From Bacteroidales bacterium (GTDB lineage Bacteria; Bacteroidota; Bacteroidia; Bacteroidales; UBA932), in assembly GCA_017509685.1 (NCBI GenBank), contig JAFWPA010000056.1, forward strand, positions 1 through 64,000: a stretch of 64,000 bases of DNA, written 5' to 3'. Position numbers and translations under genes: made by a program. The stretch's first letter is position 1. Every line of letters starts with the position of its first letter. The notes under the pieces are model-generated. The model did no database searches. It worked only from the letters and a program-made list of their open reading frames with translations, and was not told the origin of the DNA. Below, piece after piece: positions 1 to 9,353 of the stretch.

Positions 1-309
1 ATGGGATTCTGACGTCTTTTCAAAAAAAGAAAGCAATGAATAATCATCTATCGAAGCCCTACTTAGAATACTGTAATTTTCATAATAATGAAACCAGTCT
101 GAATCTGCAAAATAAAAAACGCAAAAACCAGATATTAAAATAAAGAACCATGTAACCTGAAAATCCTGTTTTGTAGAATTGGTGCGAATCGATTTTTTCA
201 CCTCATTCTTTACACGCAAAGCATACATAAAACATATTGAGTAGATAAATATGCTAATGAAACTTAAAAAAGGCGTTGGAAAATCAAGTTTTGATAAGTA
301 GTCTAACAT
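1..309 (-). CDS. EpsG-like polysaccharide polymerase, N-terminal part
   Basis: From an ATG at 309 down to the window edge there are 103 codons without a stop, so the C-terminal part lies outside the window. The visible part has two hydrophobic stretches (about residues 12-31 and 51-68) and an acidic, Tyr-rich segment DSDWFHYYENY right after the second. That layout resembles the start of EpsG-family Wzy-type polymerases, multi-pass inner-membrane proteins that join exported repeat units. It is the last visible gene of the minus-strand polysaccharide operon, 40 bp beyond the gene at 350-1291, where a polymerase would fit. The identity is inferred from a short fragment and from position; another multi-pass protein of the locus is possible. 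Confidence 0.55.
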   Translation of the reverse strand, partial: MLDYLSKLDFPTPFLSFISIFIYSICFMYALRVKNEVKKSIRTNSTKQDFQVTWFFILISGFCVFYFADSDWFHYYENYSILSRASIDDYSLLSFFEKTSESH

Positions 310-349
310 AAATTTAAGTCAATATATTAATAAATTAGACTTGAATCTT

Positions 350-1291
350 TCATGAGTGATTCTTGGATGATTTCCAAATCCTATCTAGAACAGGAGAAAT
401 ATACCTTGATACCCAGTATAAATTTTTATTGTCGTGCCCATCTACAACACACAAGTTATCAATAAAATTAAATGTGTGCAATGATAATCCATAATGTTTT
501 TTTTGTTGAGGATAGAGGCGACAAATTTCACGTTCTGTTATTATTCCATCTGAATCAAACGACAACTCATAAAAAATAGTACATGTTCCATATCCTCCTT
601 CACAACTTTGAGCCGGTCTTATAATACGTGATTTATCTATAAATATTTGTCCAGCACCTCTTTCTTCATTTAAAGTATTCTTTATTGTTTGAAACAGTTC
701 AAATTTTTCATTAAGCGTTTTTGAACGATATATTTGCAATTCTCTTGTTTCTGACATATCACCATTGATACGTTGAACACCCATCGCGTAATAGAAGTTT
801 TCAATCTTAACAATTTGGACATCTACAAGAGGTTTATCTATTATAACATTATAAGGAATTAAGCTTCTTCTATTCTCATCAAACTCATATAATATCACTT
901 TTCCCGACTGATAATTTTCAGGACACAAATATATCACATCCATATCTCTGAATATATAAGGAAAGGACAGATGTGTATCAATATCCCAGATTGGGATTAC
1001 TTCATGAAGCAAATACTTATCACCCAATTTATGCACGTCAAGTAATGAAATACGGCCTTTTTTATTTTCATAGACATATTCCTCTACTAACAATTTTATC
1101 CCTTTGTCATCCTTTCTCAGCAGAAAAGGGTCAGCAAACCACCCGTTTTTATAACCATTGGTTTTTATCCAAATCACCTTTGGCGATAGTGTTTTTTTTG
1201 ATAAAACATCATCTATTTCCGATACGAAAAAACCGACTTGGTATTTAATATCAGAAAAGAAATTTACAATATTTATAAGAGTTTGTTTCAT
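350..1291 (-). CDS. GINT1-N-like beta-propeller protein of the polysaccharide locus
   Basis: A 313-residue protein without signal peptide. The WFADPF motif at residues 51-56, followed by an EEYVYENKKGRI segment and repeated short blade-like units, matches the five-bladed fold named after the N-terminal domain of plant glucosamine inositolphosphorylceramide transferase 1. Such proteins are frequent in bacterial capsule and O-antigen clusters, where a role in modifying or transferring a sugar is assumed but not proven. Its start overlaps the stop of licD by 4 bp, so the two are probably translationally coupled. The family assignment rests on the motif; catalytic function is unknown. A GH43-like glycosidase fold would look similar. 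Confidence 0.6.
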   Translation of the reverse strand: MKQTLINIVNFFSDIKYQVGFFVSEIDDVLSKKTLSPKVIWIKTNGYKNGWFADPFLLRKDDKGIKLLVEEYVYENKKGRISLLDVHKLGDKYLLHEVIPIWDIDTHLSFPYIFRDMDVIYLCPENYQSGKVILYEFDENRRSLIPYNVIIDKPLVDVQIVKIENFYYAMGVQRINGDMSETRELQIYRSKTLNEKFELFQTIKNTLNEERGAGQIFIDKSRIIRPAQSCEGGYGTCTIFYELSFDSDGIITEREICRLYPQQKKHYGLSLHTFNFIDNLCVVDGHDNKNLYWVSRYISPVLDRIWKSSKNHS

Positions 1292-2124
1292 TGATTTATT
1301 AAGTATGCATCCAATGTTTTTGCTCGTTTAGTCACGTCTGGAATTTTCATATAATCCCCATATAATTGCCTTAGATATTCTTCATACTTTTCTGGACCAT
1401 AAAACTTGGTATCCTCAAAATCATATAGCCTTGGATGTCCATAAATACTATAGTCCATATTTTGTTTACTATATTTATAATGACTTTGCATTGAACATAA
1501 ATTATTTGAAGTCTTATCACCATTATACTTTCGCATAGCAGATGTTCTCATTTTTACCAAAAAACGTAGAGGTACAAATTTTAAGAAGACCTTTAAAGCT
1601 ATTTTGATTATTTTCTTAGAAAAAGAGCTTGATTCACCCAATTTATATAATTTCAAATTACAGAGTTCATTATAAATACGAATTTGTTTGGCTTGTTTGT
1701 TTTGTTTAGATTTGCTAGAAGGAACTCTATCAAGGGGAAAAATGTCTATGTAGGCATTTTTACAATTTCTCAAATGGTTCTGTGCTGGCCAATCAAGATA
1801 TGTACCTGGGATGCAGACCCTCATCAAAGAAAGCCCGAAGTCTATATCTGTTTGGTAGTCTTGTAGGAAAAGTCCCAACTCTGTTCCTTTTGTTTTAAAA
1901 AGACCACGAAACTTCTCGTAATTATCTCTTGTCATAGCAATATCTATATCATCATCCCAAGGAATAAACCCCCCATGCCTAATTGATCCTAACAACGTAC
2001 CTGCTATTATATAATACTCAATATTATTATCAACGCAGAAGGTATGAATAGTCTTCATTGTTTTTAGAATAATAGCTTGCAACTCTTTTAATTCTAATTT
2101 TCTGTATTTACTTGTATCAATCAT
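1288..2124 (-). CDS. LicD/fukutin-like phosphotransferase
   Basis: A 278-residue LicD-family protein. The nucleotidyltransferase-like signature is clear: GTLLGSIRH at residues 42-50 and the metal-binding PWDDDID at 55-61. LicD proteins transfer phosphocholine or another phospho-alcohol from a CDP-activated donor onto a surface glycan at the cytoplasmic face of the membrane. Two genes upstream in the same operon is a TagD-like cytidylyltransferase that could supply the donor, so the pair probably adds a phosphoglycerol- or choline-type substituent to this organism's polysaccharide; the actual donor is not determined. It overlaps the FrhB-like gene by 8 bp and the next gene by 4 bp, so the string is tightly coupled. 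Confidence 0.85.
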   Translation of the reverse strand: MIDTSKYRKLELKELQAIILKTMKTIHTFCVDNNIEYYIIAGTLLGSIRHGGFIPWDDDIDIAMTRDNYEKFRGLFKTKGTELGLFLQDYQTDIDFGLSLMRVCIPGTYLDWPAQNHLRNCKNAYIDIFPLDRVPSSKSKQNKQAKQIRIYNELCNLKLYKLGESSSFSKKIIKIALKVFLKFVPLRFLVKMRTSAMRKYNGDKTSNNLCSMQSHYKYSKQNMDYSIYGHPRLYDFEDTKFYGPEKYEEYLRQLYGDYMKIPDVTKRAKTLDAYLINQ

Positions 2125-3295
2125 TCTTGTATTTTTTTATGTAATACTTATTAATTTTCCCCATAATAAGAAAAACAATTTTATGCAAAATCCCAACATT
2201 CTTGTATTCTCGGAACAAGAAACGTTCTATTACAGAATATGAACAATGCAATTGCATGAAAGCAAATACCCGTTGCCAGAAATCTTTATTCTGACAATGA
2301 TTGTAGGCAAAATTATATGTTATTGGATCACCTATTGACAATTTACTTGTTTCAACAGAATTTTTTATTTTAGAAAAAATATCCTCACCCTTTGATGAAT
2401 TAATGTAAATTAATGAATACCCCTTTTGAAAATCAGTGACATTTTCATAGCCCCACATATCGCCGAGGGTTAAATCAGATGTTCGCTCTGAACGCGCAAA
2501 TTTGCATTCGTAGCAACTATCCCGGAAAGTTATGTATTTTAAGAAACCACAATAATAAGGAAACTGAGATTCAACACCTCTTTCTATCTTAAGCTGACCG
2601 TCTTTTAAATATGATATTTTATAATTACGTAAACGATTACTACTTTTTTCCCGAAATGAGAAATCGACAACCTGACACTTGTTTTTTCTTTCAAACTCTT
2701 TTATTGACTGATTAAATAAAGACTGGCTTGGAACTCCGTGACAAATAAAGTCAACCAGAAGAAGGTATTCGTCATTCTTTCCATTTAAATAATTTCTAAT
2801 TGCCTGTGTCTGACAAGGCGTTCCAACAAACATTGTTAGTAACTGACTATCAACATCTTTCTTAATCTTTTTAAATACACCCTGTAAATTGCTTTGAATG
2901 TATTTAGATTTTGATTGTCTAATTAGCTGATCGTAGTTCTCAGCTCGAAGATGCCTCAACTGCAAGTCTTCATCAAAAGCGGCACCATAAACTACTCCAC
3001 CTTTTGATAAGATATATTTGGCAAGTAGAAGCATAATTGAGCCCGAAGATCCAATTTCTCTTTCTACGTCATCTTTATTATAAGCACAATGAACAGAAAG
3101 TGGATTGTGTAACTTTGGTGTAGTTATAATCGGGCAGACGCGCTCACAAAGCCCACAATTCACGCATGTAGGTTTGTCGATTTCGGGAATCACAAACCCT
3201 CGCTTGTTTTCAATAATTCTAATACACTGTTTAGGGCATACATCTACACAAGCATAACACCCAGAGCAGTGAGAAGAGAAATCAAAAGATATCAT
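2117..3295 (-). CDS. FrhB-like Fe-S protein of polysaccharide loci
   Basis: A 392-residue protein with two N-terminal 4Fe-4S ferredoxin motifs (Cys 10/13/16/20 and 44/47/50/54) followed by a coenzyme F420 hydrogenase/dehydrogenase beta-subunit (FrhB) N- and C-domain, including a further CYECKFARSERTSDLTLGD stretch near residue 265. Proteins of this build are common in Bacteroidales capsule clusters, usually beside pyruvyltransferases or glycosyltransferases; they are thought to be flavin-dependent oxidoreductases acting on a glycan precursor, but the substrate is unknown. F420 itself is not expected in Bacteroidales, so the F420 name should not be read as function. It overlaps both neighbours, which places it in the same operon. 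Confidence 0.8.
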   Translation of the reverse strand: MISFDFSSHCSGCYACVDVCPKQCIRIIENKRGFVIPEIDKPTCVNCGLCERVCPIITTPKLHNPLSVHCAYNKDDVEREIGSSGSIMLLLAKYILSKGGVVYGAAFDEDLQLRHLRAENYDQLIRQSKSKYIQSNLQGVFKKIKKDVDSQLLTMFVGTPCQTQAIRNYLNGKNDEYLLLVDFICHGVPSQSLFNQSIKEFERKNKCQVVDFSFREKSSNRLRNYKISYLKDGQLKIERGVESQFPYYCGFLKYITFRDSCYECKFARSERTSDLTLGDMWGYENVTDFQKGYSLIYINSSKGEDIFSKIKNSVETSKLSIGDPITYNFAYNHCQNKDFWQRVFAFMQLHCSYSVIERFLFREYKNVGILHKIVFLIMGKINKYYIKKYKND

Positions 3296-3705
3296 TTAAT
3301 CCGCTCTCTCAACATTGAAGAACTAATACCTTCTGTATGGGAAAGGTATTCTATTCTTGCTCCATAATGAGCAAATTCCTCCTCATACCTTTTATAAAGA
3401 TCAGTTCCTTGCCAATCACTTCCATGAAACATAACATCAAAATGGCGTTGCTTAAGAAACGCTAATTTATCCATTGTCGTTTGTGGCACAACTTCATCAA
3501 CATAACGAATGGCTGCAACAATAGCCGCACGTTGATCGTATGGAATGACTGGCTTTTTATGCTTATAAGATTCCACACATTCATCTGTACTGACTCCGAC
3601 GATTAGATAATCACATTTTTCTTTCGCTCGGCGTAAAATATTTAAATGCCCTATATGAAAAAGGTCAAAAACACCTGTTGTATAACCTATTATTTTATTA
3701 TCCAT
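3292..3705 (-). CDS. tagD: TagD-like glycerol-3-phosphate cytidylyltransferase
   Basis: A 137-residue cytidylyltransferase, the usual length for TagD. The nucleotide-binding HIGH motif is at residues 17-20, within GVFDLFHIGHLNILRRA, and the second signature ISSSMLR is at 127-133. TagD-type enzymes make CDP-glycerol from CTP and glycerol-3-phosphate in the cytoplasm. In a Gram-negative polysaccharide operon this would provide an activated phospho-alcohol for decoration of the repeat unit, and the LicD-family transferase two genes downstream is the obvious partner. The substrate could be another phospho-alcohol, since family members differ only subtly. It starts 22 bp after the flippase stop and overlaps the next gene by 4 bp. 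Confidence 0.8.
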   Translation of the reverse strand: MDNKIIGYTTGVFDLFHIGHLNILRRAKEKCDYLIVGVSTDECVESYKHKKPVIPYDQRAAIVAAIRYVDEVVPQTTMDKLAFLKQRHFDVMFHGSDWQGTDLYKRYEEEFAHYGARIEYLSHTEGISSSMLRERIK

Positions 3706-3727
3706 TTTTAATTTTGAAATTTTTATA

Positions 3728-5296
3728 CTAATTATTGTTTCTGTTTTTCTTTAACTTACTTGAAAGAAAAGTCATCAACTGGACTCTCTCTGATTTCGAC
3801 AAACCAATTAATACAACTGATCCTATGATAATAAACCATGAAATAACTACTGCGAGAATAATTTCAACTAATCCATCACAATTTATTTGTTTATTTATAA
3901 AATAGCATATAATAAAACTAATTACTGCAACAGATACTGTTGGTAATATTACTGTTTTCAAGTAAAAACGAATACTTATGTCTACAAGACGTTTCCACAT
4001 AATCAAACGTATTGACTGTGCAATTATCTCCAAACACAGACTAACCAACAGCGCATATGAAGGGTTATTATAAAACAAACAAATAATATAAGCACATGGT
4101 ATTACTAATATTTTAACTGTACTTACAACAATTTGAAACCACTTAATATTACCATGGGCATACACTGCCATTGCTATTGGAGATGCGAATGTTTCTACAA
4201 GTCCAGTTAAAAGAACAATAATAGTAAACTCTGCTGTGTAAGCAGGAACATTACTAGCACCCAACCATAAGTTTAAAATAGAATCTATCGACAATATTAT
4301 TGGAAGCGCCAAAAGCCACATTATAAAGAAAGATATCTTTGAACCATAAAAAGTTATAAACCGATATCTTTCCATGTCGCCTTCAGCATACGATTGCATT
4401 AATTGCGGTTGAAATGCAGTCTGAAAATTATAAATCAATGAATTAACACCATTTAACACTTGCATTGAAATACCTCTAGCGGCATTTACCACAACATCAA
4501 AGAACAGGTTAAGAACTATATTGATACCTTGGCTTTTTGCTATTGAAGAAAATGACCCAAAAAGGTTCCAACCAGAGAAAGAAGCCATTACTGTAACAAT
4601 ATCCTTGTCCCATATGGGTTTTAATGAAAGTTCCTTCCATTTTTTCATCACATAAATAGCATTCATAAAAAGAATGCAAAATGCTGACAAGGAAAGTAAT
4701 GAAGCATATAACACTAATCTATCGCTACTACTATACTTTACTATAAAACATATAAGCAACAAAAGAAAAGCTTCTATTATACCTTGTATAGAAAAGAAAT
4801 TCATCTTTTCTTTAGATATAATTACTGAACTAAACGGTGCTAGGAAAATTTTAAAAACAAACGACAAAACTGCAAACTGATATACATATAAAGCTGCTTG
4901 TTCTCTTCCTGGAGGAATATTTAATTTGGTAGTAACAAACCATAAACCAATTGTTTCACCGAGAAGAAGAAATAGTAAAGACAATAGCAATTGAATAGTA
5001 AGTGAGCATTGGAATATTTTATTAAATAATAATCTATCATCCTTACCAAGTGCGTTACTCAAGAATCTCTGAATTGAATTGATCATTGATGCATTAAGGA
5101 AAGAAAACATTGTGACAAATCCAGCCACAACATTATTCAAACCAAAATCTGCCTGTCCCAGTGCAGATAATAAAATTCTTGATGTATAAAGAGAAACAAA
5201 TAAAATTATCGTTGATCTTAAATATAAGAACAGAGTATTTTTTACGATTCTCTTATTAGATGCTTTGTTATCCATTTGAAATTTATCACTCTTCAA
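3728..5296 (-). CDS. Wzx-like polysaccharide flippase (MOP superfamily)
   Basis: A 522-residue integral membrane protein with about 12-14 hydrophobic segments and a short Lys/Arg-rich cytoplasmic N-terminus. The segment around RNTLFLYLRSTI, then GQADFGLNNVVAGFVTMFSFLN, is typical of MOP-superfamily repeat-unit flippases of the Wzx/MATE-like type found in Bacteroidales. It would move the undecaprenyl-linked repeat unit from the cytoplasmic to the periplasmic side. It lies between rfbD and tagD in the minus-strand operon and is markedly AT-rich, as is usual for serotype-specific genes. A second flippase of the same family (56392-57918) lies near the other end of the window and shares the same N-terminal pattern. 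A start at Met8 (5275) is also possible. Confidence 0.85.
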   Translation of the reverse strand: MKSDKFQMDNKASNKRIVKNTLFLYLRSTIILFVSLYTSRILLSALGQADFGLNNVVAGFVTMFSFLNASMINSIQRFLSNALGKDDRLLFNKIFQCSLTIQLLLSLLFLLLGETIGLWFVTTKLNIPPGREQAALYVYQFAVLSFVFKIFLAPFSSVIISKEKMNFFSIQGIIEAFLLLLICFIVKYSSSDRLVLYASLLSLSAFCILFMNAIYVMKKWKELSLKPIWDKDIVTVMASFSGWNLFGSFSSIAKSQGINIVLNLFFDVVVNAARGISMQVLNGVNSLIYNFQTAFQPQLMQSYAEGDMERYRFITFYGSKISFFIMWLLALPIILSIDSILNLWLGASNVPAYTAEFTIIVLLTGLVETFASPIAMAVYAHGNIKWFQIVVSTVKILVIPCAYIICLFYNNPSYALLVSLCLEIIAQSIRLIMWKRLVDISIRFYLKTVILPTVSVAVISFIICYFINKQINCDGLVEIILAVVISWFIIIGSVVLIGLSKSERVQLMTFLSSKLKKNRNNN

Positions 5297-5318
5297 TAAA
5301 ATGGATCCTACAAAAAAA

Positions 5319-6335
5319 CTATAGTCTGGTTGTCAATATTCTATCAATACAATCATGTAATGAATTCGTCCAATATGGTATACTCATTCCGAAAAGCGTT
5401 TTAATTCTTGTTTTATCAAGAACAGAATATGAAGGCCGCTTCACAGGACTTGGAAATTCGTCACTATGACAAGGCAACACCTCGCAAGCCCCGTGAGTTC
5501 CAAAGGTTCCAACTGTTTCAGGAGTTTCAAGTTTAACAGCAATCTGCTGTATCATTTTAGTAAAGTCATACCATGAACATACACCCTCATTCGAAAAGTG
5601 GTAAATACCAGTTTTTGAATAGTTCCAAGTTTCATGTTTCAGGTTCCACTCTTTTTTGTAGTCTTCGATTATCGCCAAGATTGCATTTGCCAAATCGTAA
5701 GCATAGGTTGGTGTTCCTGTCTGGTCAAAGACTACTTTCAGTTGTGGTTTGATTGCAGTCAAGTTCAGCATAGTCTTCACAAAGTTCTTTCCGAACTCAG
5801 AATACAACCAAGCTGTACGTAGAATTACATAATTGCATCCTGTGGCCTGTATTTTTTGCTCACCATGCAATTTAGTCAGACCATAAACACCTGTTGGCGT
5901 TCCTTTTTGCTCTTCCTTGCAAGGGGTATTGTAAGGATCGCCTCCAAAAACATAATCGGTACTAATATGAACCAATAGACCGTTAACTTCCTTCATGGCT
6001 ATTGCCAAATTATCAGGAGCTTTCGCATTCAGCAACTCAACTAAATCATATTCCTCCGGATCTTCCGCTCCATCTACATTGGTCCAAGCTGCACAGTTTA
6101 CAATCACCTTAACATCATTCTCCTGCACCATCTCTCGAATGGCATCAAGATTGGTGATGTCAAGTTTTGTTGTAGAAGTATCTACATCTTTACCTGCCAG
6201 TTTGTGAAGCATCTCAATGGATTCTGGATGCTCGTCGCAAACGTCTGTAAAAATGTATTTGTCCTTTGAGCCTTTGGACACAATGCGCATTTCATTGCCC
6301 AACTGTCCATTAGCTCCTGTTACAAGAATAGTCAT
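5319..6335 (-). CDS. rfbD: dTDP-4-dehydrorhamnose reductase
   Basis: A 338-residue extended short-chain dehydrogenase. The NAD(P)-binding loop TGANGQLG is at residues 6-13, the STDYVFGG strand follows, and the catalytic Tyr-Lys pair lies in VYGLTKLHGE. It reduces dTDP-4-dehydro-L-rhamnose to dTDP-L-rhamnose, the last step of rhamnose donor synthesis. It is longer than enterobacterial RfbD (about 300 residues), which is normal for Bacteroidales. It follows rfbA by only 3 bp, so the rfbC-rfbA-rfbD order is one transcription unit. rfbB (dTDP-glucose 4,6-dehydratase), needed to complete the pathway, is not in the window and must be encoded elsewhere. Confidence 0.93.
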   Translation of the reverse strand: MTILVTGANGQLGNEMRIVSKGSKDKYIFTDVCDEHPESIEMLHKLAGKDVDTSTTKLDITNLDAIREMVQENDVKVIVNCAAWTNVDGAEDPEEYDLVELLNAKAPDNLAIAMKEVNGLLVHISTDYVFGGDPYNTPCKEEQKGTPTGVYGLTKLHGEQKIQATGCNYVILRTAWLYSEFGKNFVKTMLNLTAIKPQLKVVFDQTGTPTYAYDLANAILAIIEDYKKEWNLKHETWNYSKTGIYHFSNEGVCSWYDFTKMIQQIAVKLETPETVGTFGTHGACEVLPCHSDEFPSPVKRPSYSVLDKTRIKTLFGMSIPYWTNSLHDCIDRILTTRL

Positions 6336-6338
6336 AAT

Positions 6339-7250
6339 CTAAAATTCGTCTATTTTACCTGCACCATTCTTCTCAAACTCATCAGCCATCTTCATCAGGT
6401 ACTGGCCATATTGGTTCTTGAGCATAGGCTTGGCTAACTCACGCATCTTGTCCGTTGTAATCCATCCTTTGCGAAGTGCGATGCCTTCCAAGCAGGCAAC
6501 TTTCAAACCTTGACGCTTCTCGATGGTCTCAATGTAGTTGGTGGCTTCCGTAAGTGAATCATGCGTACCTGTATCAAGCCAAGCAAAGCCACGGCCAAGG
6601 GTTTGAACTTTAAGCTCACCATCTTTCAAGAACTCCTGGTTCACAGTGGTGATTTCCAGTTCACCACGAGCAGAAGGTTTGATGTGCTTAGCAACATCAA
6701 CCACCTTGTTAGGATAGAAGTAAAGACCCACCACGGCATAATTGCTCTTAGGCTCTTTGGGTTTCTCTTCTATGCTCAGGCAATTGCCCTCTTTATCGAA
6801 TTCTGCTACACCATAACGCTCAGGATCGTTCACCCAATAGCCAAAGACTGTTGCTTTTTTATCTTCATCCGCTGTGCGTACTGACTCCTTCAGTAATGCA
6901 CTAAATCCTGCACCATGGAAGATATTGTCACCCAGCACCAAGCAAGCGGAATCATTGCCAATGAATTTCTCGCCAATGATGAATGCCTGAGCCAATCCGT
7001 CTGGTGAGGGCTGCTCAGCATACTGAAAGTTTACGCCATAATCAGAGCCATCACCTAACAATCGCTTGAAGCCGGGGAGATCATAAGGAGTAGAGATGAT
7101 AAGTATATCCTTGATACCAGCAAGCATAAGCACACTGATAGGATAATAAACCATTGGTTTATCATAAATGGGCAGCAACTGCTTGCTAACGCCCTTGGTT
7201 ATGGGATAAAGGCGGGTTCCGGAGCCGCCTGCGAGAACGATGCCTTTCAT
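6339..7250 (-). CDS. rfbA: glucose-1-phosphate thymidylyltransferase
   Basis: A 303-residue nucleotidyltransferase with the N-terminal signature [13 protein letters not shown] (residues 6-18), the catalytic-site segment VLGDNIFHG and the [19 protein letters not shown] stretch of RmlA. It couples dTTP and glucose-1-phosphate to dTDP-glucose, the first committed step of dTDP-L-rhamnose synthesis, and is usually feedback-inhibited by dTDP-rhamnose. Length and motifs are standard. It lies 36 bp downstream of rfbC and 3 bp upstream of rfbD in the same operon. Confidence 0.95.
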   Translation of the reverse strand: MKGIVLAGGSGTRLYPITKGVSKQLLPIYDKPMVYYPISVLMLAGIKDILIISTPYDLPGFKRLLGDGSDYGVNFQYAEQPSPDGLAQAFIIGEKFIGNDSACLVLGDNIFHGAGFSALLKESVRTADEDKKATVFGYWVNDPERYGVAEFDKEGNCLSIEEKPKEPKSNYAVVGLYFYPNKVVDVAKHIKPSARGELEITTVNQEFLKDGELKVQTLGRGFAWLDTGTHDSLTEATNYIETIEKRQGLKVACLEGIALRKGWITTDKMRELAKPMLKNQYGQYLMKMADEFEKNGAGKIDEF

Positions 7251-7286
7251 GTCGTAAATTGAAAGTTGAGAATTGACAATTGAAAA

Positions 7287-7871
7287 TTAATAGAGCGAGG
7301 CATTGATATCAAATGGAGAATCAAAGTCTTTAAGCATTGCATGCTTTGTGTCTTTCTCAGACAACAAAGCCTTATCTGTAGGAATGCGCCAATCAATGCC
7401 CAGGCTATCATCTATGATGCTGATGCCTCCATCTGATTCAGGATGGTAGAACTCGTCGCATTTGTACTGGAATACGGCTGTTTCGCTTAGCACGGCAAAA
7501 CCGTGTGCGAAGCCTCTGGGTACAAAGAATTGACGGTGGTTATCCTCAGTCAGTTCTACAGCCACATGCTGGCCGTAAGTAGGGCTCCCCTTGCGAATGT
7601 CAACAGCCACATCCAAGACAGCACCCTTCACGCAACGAACCAGCTTGCTCTGAGTAAAAGGAGGGCGCTGGAAATGAAGCCCGCGCATTACGCCATAGCT
7701 GGACATAGATTCATTGTCCTGCACAAAGTTGATGGTATGCCCCAAAATCGGAGCCGCTTTCTCATCAAACTCCCTTTGTGAGAAGCTCTCAAAGAAATAG
7801 CCACGTGCATCACCAAAAACCTTTGGCTCTATGATGAGTACTCCATCTATTGCTGTTTTTATGACGTTCAT
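7287..7871 (-). CDS. rfbC: dTDP-4-dehydrorhamnose 3,5-epimerase
   Basis: A 194-residue cupin-fold epimerase. The RmlC signature is intact: FVQDNESMSSYGVMRGLHFQ with the catalytic His in GLHFQ, then DVAVDIRKGSPTYG and the PRGFAHGFAVLSE stretch. It converts dTDP-4-dehydro-6-deoxyglucose to the L-rhamno configuration. It opens the rfbC-rfbA-rfbD group; the 173 bp between it and wecB hold hairpins but no clear TAnnTTTG promoter, so it may be transcribed either from upstream or from an unrecognised start. Confidence 0.94.
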   Translation of the reverse strand: MNVIKTAIDGVLIIEPKVFGDARGYFFESFSQREFDEKAAPILGHTINFVQDNESMSSYGVMRGLHFQRPPFTQSKLVRCVKGAVLDVAVDIRKGSPTYGQHVAVELTEDNHRQFFVPRGFAHGFAVLSETAVFQYKCDEFYHPESDGGISIIDDSLGIDWRIPTDKALLSEKDTKHAMLKDFDSPFDINASLY

Positions 7872-8044
7872 ATATGATTGTTAAAATGTTAACTTGTTAA
7901 TTGTTAATTCGATTTGTTTGTGCGGCCACAGGCCGCTCTAAAAGTCTTACAGCCGGATGGGCGCGTTGACAACCATTGGCTGTACCGCTTTCCCTGCGGA
8001 AGGCTCTTTTGCGGACTTGTTCCGCAAATGTGCCTGGAGCTGGG
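7872..8044. other. hairpin-rich spacer between rfbC and wecB
   Basis: This gap holds an AT-rich part next to rfbC and a GC-rich part with two clear inverted repeats, GCGGCC-ACA-GGCCGC at about 7921-7935 and TTGCGGA-CTTG-TTCCGCAA at about 8009-8027. Neither is followed by a good T-run on the minus strand, so they look like structured spacer or repeat remnants rather than firm terminators. No open reading frame of note is present. Confidence 0.5.
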
Positions 8045-9232
8045 TTAGTTCACTTCGTAACGGTCAGCTGCTTCTCCGTTAAGTGCACGTACAATGCGTG
8101 AGCAGGCCTTTCCATCACCGTAGGGGTTCACGGCTTTGCTCATCTTTTCGTATGCTACTGGATCATCAAGCAAAGTACTTACCTCACTTACAATGAGGTC
8201 GTGATTGGTACCAACCAGATGCACTGTGCCGCTCTTGAGTGCTTCGGGGCGCTCTGTAGTATCGCGCATCACGAGAACGGGCTTACCCAAGCCAGGGGCT
8301 TCTTCCTGAATACCACCCGAGTCTGTGAGCACCACGGTGCTCTTCTCCATCAGGTACACAAACTCCAAGTACTGGAGGGGTTCAATGAAGAAGAAGTTCG
8401 GACGCGTCAAGTCCTCGCCAAACACTTCATGAATGGGCTTGCGCACATTGGGGTTCAAGTGCATGGGATAGACAAAGTCCACATCGGGATACTTCTCGCT
8501 GAGATCTTTCATTGCTGTTACCATGCTGATGAAGCCGTCACCGAAATTTTCTCTTCTGTGGCCTGTAATCAATACCAACTTACGGCTTACGGGCTTACCG
8601 CTTAAACGACTGATGTCGTAACCTGCATTCTTCAGTACATTGACTTGCTCGTTAGCTAAACCCTTATCGGTCTTAAGCTTATCCACCACCATATGGAGGG
8701 CGTCAATAACGGTATTACCTGTGACGAAGATCTGACCGTGGGCCTTTTCTTCCTGCAGGTTCTTCTCGCTGAGTGGTGTGGGGGCAAAGTCGTAAGTGGC
8801 AATGCGGCCAGTAATCTGGCGGTTCATCTCCTCGGGCCAGGGGCTGTAGATGTTGTGGGTACGCAAGCCTGCCTCTACGTGACCAACAGGAATCTGCTGG
8901 TAGAAGGCTGCCAGTGCAGCAGCTGTGCTGGTGGTGGTATCACCGTGAACGAGTACTACATCTGGCTTGCACTCCTTGAACACATCGCGCATACCTGTGA
9001 GCACACGTGCAGTGACATCATAGAGGTCCTGTCCCTGTTTCATGATGTTCAGGTCGTAATCGGGCTTCACATCAAAGATGGTGAGCACCTGGTCCAGCAT
9101 CTCACGGTGCTGACCGGTTACACACACTATAGTCTCAAACTCTGTAGGGTGCTTCTGGAACTCCTTCACCAGCGGGCACATCTTAATAGCCTCCGGTCGT
9201 GTTCCAAACACTAACATTACTTTCTTTGCCAT
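8045..9232 (-). CDS. wecB: UDP-N-acetylglucosamine 2-epimerase (non-hydrolysing)
   Basis: A 395-residue GT-B-like enzyme. Motifs seen: GTRPEAIKMCPL near residue 10, the GDTTTSTAAALAAF helix, GHVEAGLRT, TGHRRENFG and the C-terminal DSGGIQEEAPGLGKPVLVMR. It interconverts UDP-GlcNAc and UDP-ManNAc in the cytoplasm and so supplies ManNAc-type precursors (ManNAc, or ManNAcA after oxidation) for the polysaccharide. Length is normal for the family. Upstream (9250-9281) is an AT-rich tandem of a 15-bp unit, AAATAAAATAAGGTA on the minus strand, in the place where a promoter would be expected, but no canonical -7 box is seen. Confidence 0.94.
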   Translation of the reverse strand: MAKKVMLVFGTRPEAIKMCPLVKEFQKHPTEFETIVCVTGQHREMLDQVLTIFDVKPDYDLNIMKQGQDLYDVTARVLTGMRDVFKECKPDVVLVHGDTTTSTAAALAAFYQQIPVGHVEAGLRTHNIYSPWPEEMNRQITGRIATYDFAPTPLSEKNLQEEKAHGQIFVTGNTVIDALHMVVDKLKTDKGLANEQVNVLKNAGYDISRLSGKPVSRKLVLITGHRRENFGDGFISMVTAMKDLSEKYPDVDFVYPMHLNPNVRKPIHEVFGEDLTRPNFFFIEPLQYLEFVYLMEKSTVVLTDSGGIQEEAPGLGKPVLVMRDTTERPEALKSGTVHLVGTNHDLIVSEVSTLLDDPVAYEKMSKAVNPYGDGKACSRIVRALNGEAADRYEVN

Positions 9233-9353
9233 ATATAACGTTATTGCTTTATTACCTTATTTTATTTTTACCTTATTTTATTGTCTCTCTCACACGCCCA
9301 TCGACCTTGGTTCGTCGAACTCACTACGAAGGCACTACGAAGGGAGAAGGCTC

